From: Bacteroidales bacterium
Lineage (GTDB): Bacteria; Bacteroidota; Bacteroidia; Bacteroidales; UBA932
DNA length: 42,359 nucleotides
NCBI GenBank assembly: GCA_021443665.1
Contig: JABUTN010000007.1
Coordinates: forward strand, 1-42,359
Direction of reading: 5' to 3'
Shown piece after piece: positions 1 through 9,556 of the stretch (its first letter is position 1; every line of letters begins with the position of its first letter). A program made the position numbers and the translations under genes. The notes under the pieces are model-generated. The model searched no databases and was not told the DNA's origin. It saw nothing but the letters and a program-made list of their open reading frames with translations.

Positions 1-2660
1 CGCAGATTCATGATGCCGTTGAGGGTGGATATATTGGTGTAGTCGCTGTAATAGTCCTTGCCGAAGGAATCCCACTTATATACATTCATCACCTTGTCAT
101 ACATCTGCTCGGGCACTATCTGGCCTATGCTGGTCTGAGTAGTCTTGCTCTTGATGGGAACAAGCTTGTAGATGAATCCGTCGAACTGGAGCCAGCTCTG
201 CAGGCCGAAATCCAGGTCTCCGCCCTGGGTCACGAAGTAAATGGGTCTGTCCCACTGGTAGGTGGAGAGATAGTCCAGAATCATCAGTTCCGTCTTGTCT
301 ATGTTTCTCTTGGAGCCAAGGTCGAAGACCACTGTGTCCACCACCTTGTGCATATCCTTTTCAGTGATGATTCCGGCCTTGAGGGCGTTCTCCTTGTTGA
401 CAGGCAGCAACAACTTGTTGGCGCAGATATAGTCTTCCTTCTCGCCCGTGCCGTAGAAGTCCCTCCTGTAACGGGGGTCGTTGAAGATTCTGAAAGCCTC
501 ACTCAGCAGCACGCCCTTCCCGTTGGTCACATCATAGACGTGCGGGAAATCGTTGGTGCCGTAAAGGTACTGCTCCCTCTTGGTGGTGAAACGTATGGGC
601 TCGGCCTCATACTGCTTACACTGCATCTGGTCGATGTACCAGTCTATGCCAAGCAGGGAAGTGTTCATAATGCGCACGTCGTGGCGTTCCCCCTCCACTT
701 CCTGGCTGTACCAGAGAGGGAAGGTGTCATTGTCGCCGTGGGTCACTATTATGGCATTGGCGTCTGCGGAATTAAGGTAGTTGTAGGCGAGGTCGCGGCA
801 GGTGTAGCGGTTGGACCTGTCGTGGTCATCCCAGCTCTGCGACACCATCTGAAGGGGGACACACAGAAGCAAAAGGCTTGTGACAAGCGAAGAGGCGAGG
901 CGGAATTTCCCCTTGAACAGGACGTTCAGCCATTTTCCGACCGCCATCACGGCAAGTCCTATCCAGATGCAGAACATATAGAAGGAACCGGCGTATGCGT
1001 AATCCCTTTCGCGCACCTGGTAAGGCGACTGGTTGAGATAGACTATAATCGCCACTCCCGTGAGCAGGAAGAGCAGCATCACCACCCACCAGTTCTGCCT
1101 GTCGCGGTTGAGCTGGAAGAACAGGCCTATCAGACCCAGCAGCAGAGGCAACATATAGTAGTGGTTCTTCGCCTTGTTGTGAACAAAGATGTCGGGGCCG
1201 ACGCTCTGGTCGCCCAGACGCATACGGTCTATAAAGTCTATTCCACATTCCCAGTTGCCCTGCACCACATCTGCGGGGGTCTGGCCGTGGAGATCGTTCT
1301 GACGGCCGGCAAAGTTCCACATAAAGTAGCGCAGATACATATAGCCGAGCTGGTAATCGAAAAAGAATGCGAGGTTCTCGGCCATCGTGGGTATCTTATA
1401 ATCGGTGCCGGGGACCTTCCTGCCACCGCGTCCGTTGTGCATATACTGCTGGTAGAGGGCTATATGGCCTGACTGGCGCGAGTGCATGCGGGGGAACAGC
1501 ATTTTCCCCTCTGAAGGCCATTCGTACTCCAGCGGACCGTTGACATACTCATACTTGTCACCCATCTTGGTCCAGTACTTGGGGGTATTATAGGCCACCG
1601 GCTTGGTGGCGAAGGTCTCGCCGTAGATGATGGGCACGCTGCCATACTGCTCGCGTCCGAGATATTTGACCAGGGCAAAGGGGTTGTCGGGACCGCCTTC
1701 ATTGGTAGGCGTATTCACTACAGAACGGATGACCACCACCGCAAAGACGGAATAGCCTATCACTATCATAGTATAGCACAGAAGCACCAGGTCAAGTATG
1801 GGCTTTTCATATTTTCTGGCAAGCCATATTCCCACAAAGCAAAGAGCCATCAGCAGTATCACGAACAGTGCTGCACCGACATTGAAGGGAGCGCCGAGCA
1901 CGTTCACGAAGAAGAGGTCGAAATAGCAGGCAATCTTGGGCAGGACGGGTATTATGCCCCAAAGCACGAAGCCGAGCACCACCCCTGACAGGCAGAGCAC
2001 TCCGAAGCCTTTCCAGAAAGAGAACTTCTTGGCCTTTTTATAATATATGATGAAGGCGATGCCGGGAATGACCAAAAGGTTCAGAAGGTGTACACCTATG
2101 GAAAGTCCCATCAGCAGGCTGATGAGTACTATCCATCTGTTGGCATATTCGGTATCGGCCTCTTCCTCCCATTTGAGAATGGCCCAGAACACAACCGCCG
2201 TGAAAAGCGAGGACATCGCATATACTTCTCCCTCCACTGCGGAGAACCAGAAGGTGTCGCTCCAGCAATATGCGAGGGAACCGACCACTCCCGCACCATA
2301 AATGAGTATTGCCGTGGAAAGTGAAGGTTCATTGTCCCTTCCCGCAATGCAGCGGCCGAGATGCACTATGGTAAGGTATAGGAAGAATATCGTAAAGGCC
2401 GAGCAGAGGGCGCTCATCACATTGATGGCCGCCGCCACATTCTCCGCCGCCACAAACATCGAGAAGAACCTGCCGATAAGCTGGAACACGGGGTTGCCGG
2501 GGGCGTGACCCACCTCAAGTTTATAAGACGAGGCTATGAACTCGCCGCAGTCCCAGAAACTGACTGTGGGCTCTATGGTGAGCAAGTAAGTGAGTGAGGC
2601 TATCGCCAAAACCACAAAGCCGGTGATGCGGTTCCAAAGTATAAATTGCTTTTGATTCAT
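1..2660 (-). CDS. DUF2723 family multi-pass membrane protein (TMEM260-like), C-terminus cut by the window edge
   Basis: Reverse-strand reading from ATG at 2660 is open to base 1 (MNQKQFILWNRITGFVVLAIASLTYLLTIEPTVSFWDCGEFIASSYKLEVGHAPGNPVFQL...; later THGDNDTFPLWYSQEVEG). FWDCGEFI and HGDNDTFPLWY are typical of Bacteroidota DUF2723. Missing from the ORF track because it is partial. Confidence 0.9.
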   Translation of the reverse strand, partial: MNQKQFILWNRITGFVVLAIASLTYLLTIEPTVSFWDCGEFIASSYKLEVGHAPGNPVFQLIGRFFSMFVAAENVAAAINVMSALCSAFTIFFLYLTIVHLGRCIAGRDNEPSLSTAILIYGAGVVGSLAYCWSDTFWFSAVEGEVYAMSSLFTAVVFWAILKWEEEADTEYANRWIVLISLLMGLSIGVHLLNLLVIPGIAFIIYYKKAKKFSFWKGFGVLCLSGVVLGFVLWGIIPVLPKIACYFDLFFVNVLGAPFNVGAALFVILLMALCFVGIWLARKYEKPILDLVLLCYTMIVIGYSVFAVVVIRSVVNTPTNEGGPDNPFALVKYLGREQYGSVPIIYGETFATKPVAYNTPKYWTKMGDKYEYVNGPLEYEWPSEGKMLFPRMHSRQSGHIALYQQYMHNGRGGRKVPGTDYKIPTMAENLAFFFDYQLGYMYLRYFMWNFAGRQNDLHGQTPADVVQGNWECGIDFIDRMRLGDQSVGPDIFVHNKAKNHYYMLPLLLGLIGLFFQLNRDRQNWWVVMLLFLLTGVAIIVYLNQSPYQVRERDYAYAGSFYMFCIWIGLAVMAVGKWLNVLFKGKFRLASSLVTSLLLLCVPLQMVSQSWDDHDRSNRYTCRDLAYNYLNSADANAIIVTHGDNDTFPLWYSQEVEGERHDVRIMNTSLLGIDWYIDQMQCKQYEAEPIRFTTKREQYLYGTNDFPHVYDVTNGKGVLLSEAFRIFNDPRYRRDFYGTGEKEDYICANKLLLPVNKENALKAGIITEKDMHKVVDTVVFDLGSKRNIDKTELMILDYLSTYQWDRPIYFVTQGGDLDFGLQSWLQFDGFIYKLVPIKSKTTQTSIGQIVPEQMYDKVMNVYKWDSFGKDYYSDYTNISTLNGIMNL

Positions 2661-2682
2661 ATCTTTTTCATTACACAAACCG

Positions 2683-2690
2683 CAAAGATA
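2683..2690 (-). promoter_or_regulatory. Bacteroidota -7 box (TATCTTTG) for the DUF2723 gene
   Basis: CAAAGATA on the + strand, 23 bp upstream of the start codon; matches TAnnTTTG. Confidence 0.6.
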
Positions 2691-2710
2691 CGATTTTAGG
2701 CTTTTATACC

Positions 2711-2718
2711 TAACTTTG
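2711..2718 (+). promoter_or_regulatory. Bacteroidota -7 box (TAACTTTG) for the SUI1-like gene
   Basis: TAACTTTG 18 nt upstream of ATG 2737; shows the ORF-track TTG start at 2716 is probably promoter DNA. Confidence 0.6.
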
Positions 2719-2736
2719 TGCCCAAATTTTACTCCT

Positions 2737-3054
2737 ATGGGACTCGTATATTCAACAAACCCCAATGTCAAAATCGGGGAGGACATTCCGGAGGTGGAAA
2801 CCCTTGCTCCGGGCTCCCAGAAACTCATCGTGGCTATCGACCGCTCCGGCCGTGCCGGCAAACAGGTGACCCTGGTCAAAGGATTTGTGGGCAGGGACAG
2901 TGACCTGAGCGAACTCGGCAAGCGGCTCAAGACGCGCCTCGGCGTGGGTGGCAGCGCAAAGGACGGCCTCATAATCATCCAGGGCGACTGGCGCGACAAG
3001 ACCGTCGCATTTCTCAAGGAACTCGGCTACACGCTTGCGAAACGCGGAAATTAA
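2737..3054 (+). CDS. SUI1/eIF1-family translation initiation factor (YciH-like)
   Basis: MGLVYSTNPNVKIGEDIPEVETLAPGSQKLIVAIDRSGRAGKQVTLVKGF...LGVGGSAKDGLIIIQGDWRDKTVAFLKELGY: basic SUI1 core and GVGGS(A)K motif. ATG at 2737 preferred over the TTG at 2716. Confidence 0.88.
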   Translation: MGLVYSTNPNVKIGEDIPEVETLAPGSQKLIVAIDRSGRAGKQVTLVKGFVGRDSDLSELGKRLKTRLGVGGSAKDGLIIIQGDWRDKTVAFLKELGYTLAKRGN

Positions 3055-3090
3055 AAAAAGCCCCACGGAAAACCCGCGGGGCCTTTTTTG
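3053..3090. terminator. Bidirectional rho-independent terminator between the SUI1-like gene and secDF
   Basis: A-run, GCCCCaCGG-AAAAC-CCGcGGGGC hairpin, T-run; sits between convergent genes. Confidence 0.8.
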
Positions 3091-3105
3091 CACTTCGTGG
3101 CGCCC

Positions 3106-6100
3106 TTATTTCTGAAGTTTCTTCCTGTTGAGGGTGTACATCAGAGGTGAGCTTACGAAGATTGATGAGAAGGTACCTGCGATGATACCTACTACCAATG
3201 CCACTGCGAGACCGCGGATGACCTCACCGCCGAAGATTGCGATGGCGAGCATCACCACGAGGGTGGACATTGATGAGTTGAATGAACGGGCAAGGGTGCT
3301 GTTGATTGCATCGTTGATGTTTTCAGTGAGCTCGCGCTTGGGATACAGGCCGATGTTTTCACGCAGACGGTCAAAGATGACCACGGTATTGTTGATTGAA
3401 TAACCGATGATGGTCAGCACTGCCGCGATGAAGGTCTGATCGACATCGAGGGTGAAAGGCAGGATGCCCGTGAAGAGTGAGAAAAATCCGATGGTAATCA
3501 AGGCATCGTGGGTAAGGCCGAGCACGCCGCCAAGACCCCAGGTCCAGCCTTTGAAACGGACTGCGATGTAGGCGAAGATTACGAAGAGGGCCACAATCAC
3601 GGCGATGATGGCATCACGGCGTATGTCGTTCGCGATAGTGGGACCTACCTTGTCGGATGATATGATACCGTTGGGATTTTCAAGGGTGGAAGTGAACTCG
3701 TCGAAGCTCAGAGGGGTGGCGAAGAAGTCTTTGAGGGCGTTGTAAAGTTTGCCGTCCACCTCGGCGTCAACGCTTGTTGACTGATCCTCGATCTTGTAGG
3801 AAGTGGTCACCTTCATCTGGCTGTTTCCACCGAACTCCTTGACCTCGGCAGAACCATCAAACTCATCGAGAACGGCTGCACGCACATCCTCGGCAGTGAC
3901 TTCCTTGTCGAAGCGTACCACGTATGTACGGCCGCCGGTGAAGTCAACACCATAGGTGAAGCCCTTGATTCCGATGGAGAGCACGCAAATCACTACGGCC
4001 ACGATGGCGATGCTGAAACCAATCTTGCGTTTGCCGACGAAGTCGAACTTGGTGTTCTTGAGGAAGTTTTCTGAGAACTTGTTGGAGAAGCTGATGTTCT
4101 TGCCACGGGCGATACGGCCTTCAAATACAAGGCGGGTAACGAAGATGGATGTGAACATTGAGGTGATGATACCTACAACGAGGGTGGTGGCGAAGCCCTG
4201 GATGGGGCCTGAACCGAAGACGAAGAGAACGATACCGGTGAGGATGGTGGTAAGGTTACCGTCGATGATGGCTGAGTAGGCGTTCTTGTAACCGTCAGTC
4301 ACGGCAAGACGCAGGGACTTGCCGGCTTTGAGCTCCTCTTTGATACGCTCGTAGATAATCACGTTGGAGTCAACCGCCATACCGAGGGTCAAGACCAGAC
4401 CGGCGATACCGGGGAGGGTCAGAACCGCGCCGAAGCTGGCAAGCGAGCCGAAGAGGAAGAGCACATTGCACAGGAGGGCGATGTTGGCGGCCACACCTGC
4501 ACCGGCGTAGAAGAACAGCATATACAGCAGCACGAGCACGAAGGCGATCACGAACGAAATGAAACCGGCCTTGATGGACTCGCTACCCAGTGAAGGACCT
4601 ACCACCTGCTCCTGAACGATGGAGGCGGGGGCGGGAAGTTTACCGGACTTGAGCACGTTGGCAAGGTCTTCAGCCTCTTCGATGGTGAAGTTGCCGGTGA
4701 TGTTCGAACGGCCGCCGGTAATCTCAGTATTCACTCTCGGGTATGAATAAACCATATCGTCGAGCACGATGGCAATGCACTTGCCGATGTTGTCGGCTGT
4801 CAGGCGGGCCCATATACGGGCACCCTCTGCGTTCATCGCCATATCCACCTCGGGAGCGCCGCCGGTGTTGGCGTATGAAAGGCGTGCGTCGGTCACGACT
4901 CCGCCGTCAAGGGGAGCCTTGCCGTCACGGGTGTCTGCCTTGATGGCTATCAACTCGAAGAAGGTGTCGCCCTTATACATCTCTGAAGGCTTCACTGTCC
5001 ACATCAGACGGAGGTCCATAGGGAAGAGGGAAGCCACCTGGGCGTCCTTGAGGTATGAGTTGATCTTGGCGGTATCCTTGTAGTGGGCGATACCTACGCA
5101 AGGGCCGGGAGTGGGCTGTCCATTATATAAAGAGGGACTCAGGAGAGCGAAGAGGGGATTGGTCTTGGCGTAGTCGGCAAGAGCGGCATCCTCATCCTCT
5201 GCGGCCTGGAGGTCGGCCTCTATGCCTTCAGCCTTGGGTTTTTCCTCATTCTCTGATTCATCGCTTGCGTTTATCTGGGCGAGCAGGTTGTCTGCCTCCA
5301 CCAGGTACTGGAATACATCGGTATTCTCATAGGTTGTCCAGAACTCGAGGGATGCTGTACCCTGGAGGAGTTTGCGGACACGCTCGGGCTCCTTCACGCC
5401 GGGTAGCTCCACGAGGATGCGGCCGGTGTTGCCGATGCGCTGGATATTGGGGGAAGCGACTCCGAAACGGTCAATACGGTTGCGCAGCACGTTGAAGGAA
5501 TTGGCTATTGCGCTCTCTGCCTCCGAACGGATGACGCTGATGACTTGGGCGTTGGTGCTCTCGGGCTGAATCTTCTCGCGCATCTCATATGTGCCGAAAA
5601 TCTGGGAGAGACGCTCGCCAGGAGCCACTTCGTTCCAAGCCTCCTCAAAGAGGGTGATGAAGTCCTTGCGCTCCACGAGTTCCTTCTGTTTGGCAAGTTC
5701 GAGAGCCTTCTGGAAGTTTTCGGAGCTGTTCTGGTCTGAAAGGGCCTTCACGAGATCGACTAGCTCGACCTGAAGCATCACGTTCATACCTCCCTTGAGG
5801 TCGAGACCGAGGTTGATTTCTTTCTCCTTCACCTCTTTGAAGGTATAGCCGAGATAAACCTTCTCTGAAGAAATGGAATCAAGATAATATCTGTTTTTTT
5901 CTTTGGAAAGGGAATCAAGGTAGAACGCCTTGTCCAAATCCGATACCTGCGCGAAGGCAGGAGTTTGCTGCACCGCCTCAACTGCAGCCTGAGCATACTG
6001 CTCAGCTTTGTTTTCCTGAATCTTGGTCACAAGAGTGAACAGCAGCTGATACAGGCAGGCGATTCCGATTAAAATTGCCACTAATCTGATGGCACCTTTG

Positions 6101-6108
6101 CTTTGCAT
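3106..6108 (-). CDS. secDF: Protein translocase subunit SecDF (fused SecD-SecF)
   Basis: 1000 aa; N-half NLGLDLKGGMNVMLQVEL, ...NRIDRFGVASPNIQRIG, LVLTLGMAVDSNVIIYERIKEELKAGKS; C-half FTYGVDFTGGRTYVVRF and LTIIGYSINNTVVIFDRLREN. Confidence 0.97.
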   Translation of the reverse strand: MQSKGAIRLVAILIGIACLYQLLFTLVTKIQENKAEQYAQAAVEAVQQTPAFAQVSDLDKAFYLDSLSKEKNRYYLDSISSEKVYLGYTFKEVKEKEINLGLDLKGGMNVMLQVELVDLVKALSDQNSSENFQKALELAKQKELVERKDFITLFEEAWNEVAPGERLSQIFGTYEMREKIQPESTNAQVISVIRSEAESAIANSFNVLRNRIDRFGVASPNIQRIGNTGRILVELPGVKEPERVRKLLQGTASLEFWTTYENTDVFQYLVEADNLLAQINASDESENEEKPKAEGIEADLQAAEDEDAALADYAKTNPLFALLSPSLYNGQPTPGPCVGIAHYKDTAKINSYLKDAQVASLFPMDLRLMWTVKPSEMYKGDTFFELIAIKADTRDGKAPLDGGVVTDARLSYANTGGAPEVDMAMNAEGARIWARLTADNIGKCIAIVLDDMVYSYPRVNTEITGGRSNITGNFTIEEAEDLANVLKSGKLPAPASIVQEQVVGPSLGSESIKAGFISFVIAFVLVLLYMLFFYAGAGVAANIALLCNVLFLFGSLASFGAVLTLPGIAGLVLTLGMAVDSNVIIYERIKEELKAGKSLRLAVTDGYKNAYSAIIDGNLTTILTGIVLFVFGSGPIQGFATTLVVGIITSMFTSIFVTRLVFEGRIARGKNISFSNKFSENFLKNTKFDFVGKRKIGFSIAIVAVVICVLSIGIKGFTYGVDFTGGRTYVVRFDKEVTAEDVRAAVLDEFDGSAEVKEFGGNSQMKVTTSYKIEDQSTSVDAEVDGKLYNALKDFFATPLSFDEFTSTLENPNGIISSDKVGPTIANDIRRDAIIAVIVALFVIFAYIAVRFKGWTWGLGGVLGLTHDALITIGFFSLFTGILPFTLDVDQTFIAAVLTIIGYSINNTVVIFDRLRENIGLYPKRELTENINDAINSTLARSFNSSMSTLVVMLAIAIFGGEVIRGLAVALVVGIIAGTFSSIFVSSPLMYTLNRKKLQK

Positions 6109-6148
6109 ACTATTTGGTTTAAAAATTAAATTTCAAAATTTGGGGCTA

Positions 6149-6156
6149 CAAAAGTA
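6149..6156 (-). promoter_or_regulatory. Bacteroidota -7 box (TACTTTTG) for secDF
   Basis: CAAAAGTA on + strand, 40 bp upstream of the secDF ATG. Confidence 0.55.
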
Positions 6157-6186
6157 CTATTTTTTTCCGATATATAAAGTATTTAG

Positions 6187-6194
6187 TACTTTTG
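6187..6194 (+). promoter_or_regulatory. Bacteroidota -7 box (TACTTTTG) 4 nt before ATG 6199
   Basis: TACTTTTG-TTGC-ATG; spacing predicts transcription start at or next to the start codon. Confidence 0.6.
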
Positions 6195-6198
6195 TTGC

Positions 6199-8040
6199 AT
6201 GAAACGTTGCCTTTTTGCGCTGATTCTACCGCTTTTCAGCATATTTACGGCCCAATCCCAGAGCCTGTCCCAGTACGACAAGGCCTGTGAACTGTACCGC
6301 CAGTACAATTTCGCGGGCGCACTGGAGAAATTCAGGGCCATCACGGACACGGATTCCGCAATCGTAGCCAAGACCCAGGAAATGATTTCCACCTGTGAAA
6401 ACGGCATCAATATGCTCAAATTCGCCCTGGAGCCCAAGGTCCTGAATTCAAGATTCTTCCCCATAGACCGCTTCGTGCTGAGCATGCCCGAATTCGAAAC
6501 CGGCAGTTGGATTCCCTTCCCCAACTCTTTCTGTCAGAACACGGAACACAGGTTTATGAAAGCCACCCTGGTGACGAAGGATTCCACCCTCGTCTTTTCG
6601 GCCCCCGACGAGAATGGCAGCTGGAACCTTTACTCCTGCAAACACGTCAGCGACACCCTCTGGACCGAAGTGATGCCTCTTGAAGGCCCCCTGCGCTCCG
6701 AAGGTGACGAAATACTGCCCCACCTCTCCCCTGACGGCAGGAAACTCTACTTTGCATCCAACGGAATGGCGGGTATGGGCGGATATGACCTTTATGTCAG
6801 CACCTGGGATAGCGCCAATAACTGCTGGGGGGCCCCCGAAAATCTCGGCTTCCCTTATTCCAGCGTTGACAACGACCTTTTCTACATCGAGAACCCCGAC
6901 GGCAGGCACACCACCCTGTATTCCGACAGGAACTCCCAGAGGGGAACTGTGCAGGCATTCGTGCTTGAAACCATTTCCACTCCCATAAAGACTTCCATAA
7001 ACAGCGTCACCAAGGCCGCCAGGATAGCCTCCCTCGCCATCACTGACTCTAAAATCTCCGGGAACGGACAGGAGGAGACAGAACTTGTTTCCGGCACCTT
7101 CAACGAATACTATTCCCTGATAAAGCAGGCAAGGGCGGCCAAACAGGAATATGACCGCAAGAACAGCGAGGTGGAGGAGGCCCGCCTGAAATACTCCACA
7201 GCATCAGAAGAGGAGCGTTCCGCTCTCAAAGAAAAGATTGAGACAGACGAAATTGCCTGCCTTGCTCTGCGCAGCAAATATGAAAGCGCAAAGGCCGCCG
7301 TCCACAAGGCGGAAAGTGATTTCCTGAGTAAGGGCATAATCCCTGAAAGGGAGCCCGAGGAGGAAGATGCCCCGCAGGAGGGTGCTGCCGGGGTCGATGA
7401 CTACAGTTTCGCTGTGGCAAACATCTATGGCACCGACATCAAGGCCTCCTTCCATCAGAGCGCCGCCGCGTTCAACTACAGTTTCCGCGTGGAAAAGGAG
7501 TCGCTTCTGGCACCCGACCAGAGCCTTCCCTCCGGGCTGTGCTACCAGATTCAGCTCATAGTGGCCTCCAAGCAGCTGCCTATGAGCACCTTCAAGGGCC
7601 TTACCCCCATCTACGAAACGGCTATGACAAAACAGAAGGGGAAATGGCTGTATGCGGTGGGAATATTCAAGGAACACGCGGAAGCCCTCAAGGCCCTCAA
7701 GACCGTCCGCAGCAGGAAAGGCTATGAGAAAGCCTATATAATAGCATGGAACAACAGGAAAAGCATCTCCGTGAAGGACGCCGTGCCGCTCGAGAAGAAA
7801 CTCAAGGCCCAGGCCACGTATCAAGTCTGCCTGAGCGGTTACGGGGATTCGCTGCCTTCAAGCGTGATGACTGCCATAAAGGGGGCAAGTTCCAAGGATC
7901 TGGCGAAAGTCTCAATGAACGGAAGCACGGTCTTCGTAATCGGACCTTTCTCAAAAAAGGCGGATGCGGACAAACTGGCATCAGTTTTGAGCAGTCTCGA
8001 CATAACGGGCGTAAGCGTTGAAAAAATAGACAAAAAATAA
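6199..8040 (+). CDS. Secreted PD40 (WD40-like propeller) protein with N-terminal TPR-like helices and SPOR-like C-terminal repeats
   Basis: Signal peptide MKRCLFALILPLFSIFTAQSQ; YDKACELYRQYNFAGALEKFRAI helix pair; HLSPDGRKLYFASNGMAGMGGYDLYVSTWD PD40 blade; coiled coil; two SPOR-like stretches (YQIQLIVASKQLP...GKWLYAVGIFKEHAEALKALKTVRSRKGYEKAYIIAW; YQVCLSGYGD...VFVIGPFSKKADADKLASVLSSL). Confidence 0.75.
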   Translation: MKRCLFALILPLFSIFTAQSQSLSQYDKACELYRQYNFAGALEKFRAITDTDSAIVAKTQEMISTCENGINMLKFALEPKVLNSRFFPIDRFVLSMPEFETGSWIPFPNSFCQNTEHRFMKATLVTKDSTLVFSAPDENGSWNLYSCKHVSDTLWTEVMPLEGPLRSEGDEILPHLSPDGRKLYFASNGMAGMGGYDLYVSTWDSANNCWGAPENLGFPYSSVDNDLFYIENPDGRHTTLYSDRNSQRGTVQAFVLETISTPIKTSINSVTKAARIASLAITDSKISGNGQEETELVSGTFNEYYSLIKQARAAKQEYDRKNSEVEEARLKYSTASEEERSALKEKIETDEIACLALRSKYESAKAAVHKAESDFLSKGIIPEREPEEEDAPQEGAAGVDDYSFAVANIYGTDIKASFHQSAAAFNYSFRVEKESLLAPDQSLPSGLCYQIQLIVASKQLPMSTFKGLTPIYETAMTKQKGKWLYAVGIFKEHAEALKALKTVRSRKGYEKAYIIAWNNRKSISVKDAVPLEKKLKAQATYQVCLSGYGDSLPSSVMTAIKGASSKDLAKVSMNGSTVFVIGPFSKKADADKLASVLSSLDITGVSVEKIDKK

Positions 8041-8041
8041 T

Positions 8042-8506
8042 ATGGGACTCATTCTTATTCTATCTGTTGTCGGCATTCTGCTGATTCTGGCTGAAATTCT
8101 CATCACTCCCGGCACCTTCTTTTCAGGTGTATGCGGGCTTGCGTGCCTGGCCACAGCCTGCTACTTCTCCTACACGGAATTCGGGGTTGTCGGACTTGTG
8201 GTGTCCGTAATCATAACCGTGGCCCTGATGGTGACTCTTGTGGTGCTTTCCCTGAGGGCAAACACCTGGAAGAAACTGGCCCTCAACGACAATATAGATT
8301 CGAAGGCCGATTCCGATCCGAGCGCCAAAGGCATTTCCGTCGGAATGGAAGGAGTCTCCAAAACCCGCCTTGCACCTATGGGCAATGTGATAATCAACGG
8401 CATCACCGTAGAGGCCACCTCCGACAAGGGCCAGATGATTGATGCCGCAAGCCCCGTCAGGGTCACAATGGTGGAGGACAACAAAATATACGTCACATCT
8501 ATCTAA
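8042..8506 (+). CDS. NfeD-like membrane protein
   Basis: Transmembrane helices then small OB-fold (SVGMEGVSKTRLAPMGNVIINGITVEATSDKGQMIDAASPVRVTMVEDNKIYV); immediately upstream of floA. Confidence 0.88.
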   Translation: MGLILILSVVGILLILAEILITPGTFFSGVCGLACLATACYFSYTEFGVVGLVVSVIITVALMVTLVVLSLRANTWKKLALNDNIDSKADSDPSAKGISVGMEGVSKTRLAPMGNVIINGITVEATSDKGQMIDAASPVRVTMVEDNKIYVTSI

Positions 8507-8515
8507 TCCATAATC

Positions 8516-9526
8516 ATGAACTTCTTTTCCCTACTTTCCATTCTGCCCCTGCAGTTTGATATGGCAGACTCTTCCCCCGTTTCCTTTATCCTCTGGATAG
8601 CCATCGGTTTCGTAGGACTTGTGGTCTTGCTGTGGTTCTTCCCCGTCACCCTTTGGTTCCAGGCCCTGATTTCAGGCGTGCACATCTCCCTGCTCCAGCT
8701 GGTGCTGATGCGCTGGAGGAAGGTTCCGCCCACCACCATAGTGATGGCGATGGTCACAGGCACAAAGGCCGGACTCAAACTTGACCCCAACGCCCTTGAG
8801 GCCCATTATCTTGCGAGAGGAAATGTGTCAAGGGTTGTGATGGCCCTCATTTCCGCCGACAAGGCGAACATCCCCCTCGATTTCAAGATGGCCGCCGCCA
8901 TCGACCTCGCGGGCCGCGATGTGTTTGAGGCCGTGCAGATGTCCGTCAACCCCAAGGTCATCAACACCCCTCCAGTGACGGCTGTGGCCAAAGACGGTAT
9001 CCAGCTTATTGCCAAGGCCCGTGTGACTGTGAGAGCCAACATCAAGCAGCTGGTCGGAGGAGCGGGAGAGGAGACCGTTCTCGCCCGCGTGGGTGAAGGC
9101 ATTGTGTCCAGCATCGGTTCCGCCGAATCCCACAAGTCAGTGCTCGAGAATCCTGATTCCATTTCCAAGGTGGTGCTTGTGAAAGGCCTTGACGCCGGCA
9201 CCGCGTTCGAAATTCTCTCCATCGACATCGCGGACATAGACATAGGCAAGAATATCGGAGCCGTGCTGCAGATTGACCAGGCCAATGCCGACAAGAGCAT
9301 AGCCCAGGCCCGCGCTGAAGAGAAGAGGGCAATGGCCGTCGCCCTCGAGCAGGAGATGAAGGCCCGCGCCCAGGAAGCCCGCGCCAAAGTGATAGAGGCC
9401 GAAAAGGAGGTTCCCCTCGCTATGGCGGACGCTTTCCGCAAAGGAAATCTCGGCATTATGGACTACTATCGCATGAACAATATGAAGGCCGATACACAAA
9501 TGCGGGAAAGTATCGCAGAAAAATAG
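8516..9526 (+). CDS. floA: Flotillin-like protein FloA
   Basis: [102 protein letters not shown] is typical FloA (UPF0365). Confidence 0.96.
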   Translation: MNFFSLLSILPLQFDMADSSPVSFILWIAIGFVGLVVLLWFFPVTLWFQALISGVHISLLQLVLMRWRKVPPTTIVMAMVTGTKAGLKLDPNALEAHYLARGNVSRVVMALISADKANIPLDFKMAAAIDLAGRDVFEAVQMSVNPKVINTPPVTAVAKDGIQLIAKARVTVRANIKQLVGGAGEETVLARVGEGIVSSIGSAESHKSVLENPDSISKVVLVKGLDAGTAFEILSIDIADIDIGKNIGAVLQIDQANADKSIAQARAEEKRAMAVALEQEMKARAQEARAKVIEAEKEVPLAMADAFRKGNLGIMDYYRMNNMKADTQMRESIAEK

Positions 9527-9556
9527 TATTTTTGCGCCCCGTAAAAATTTACTGAA

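Noticed and set aside
348-1472. 374-aa plus-strand ORF
   Set aside because: Antisense to the DUF2723 gene, whose minus-strand frame reads as a clear membrane protein over the same bases.
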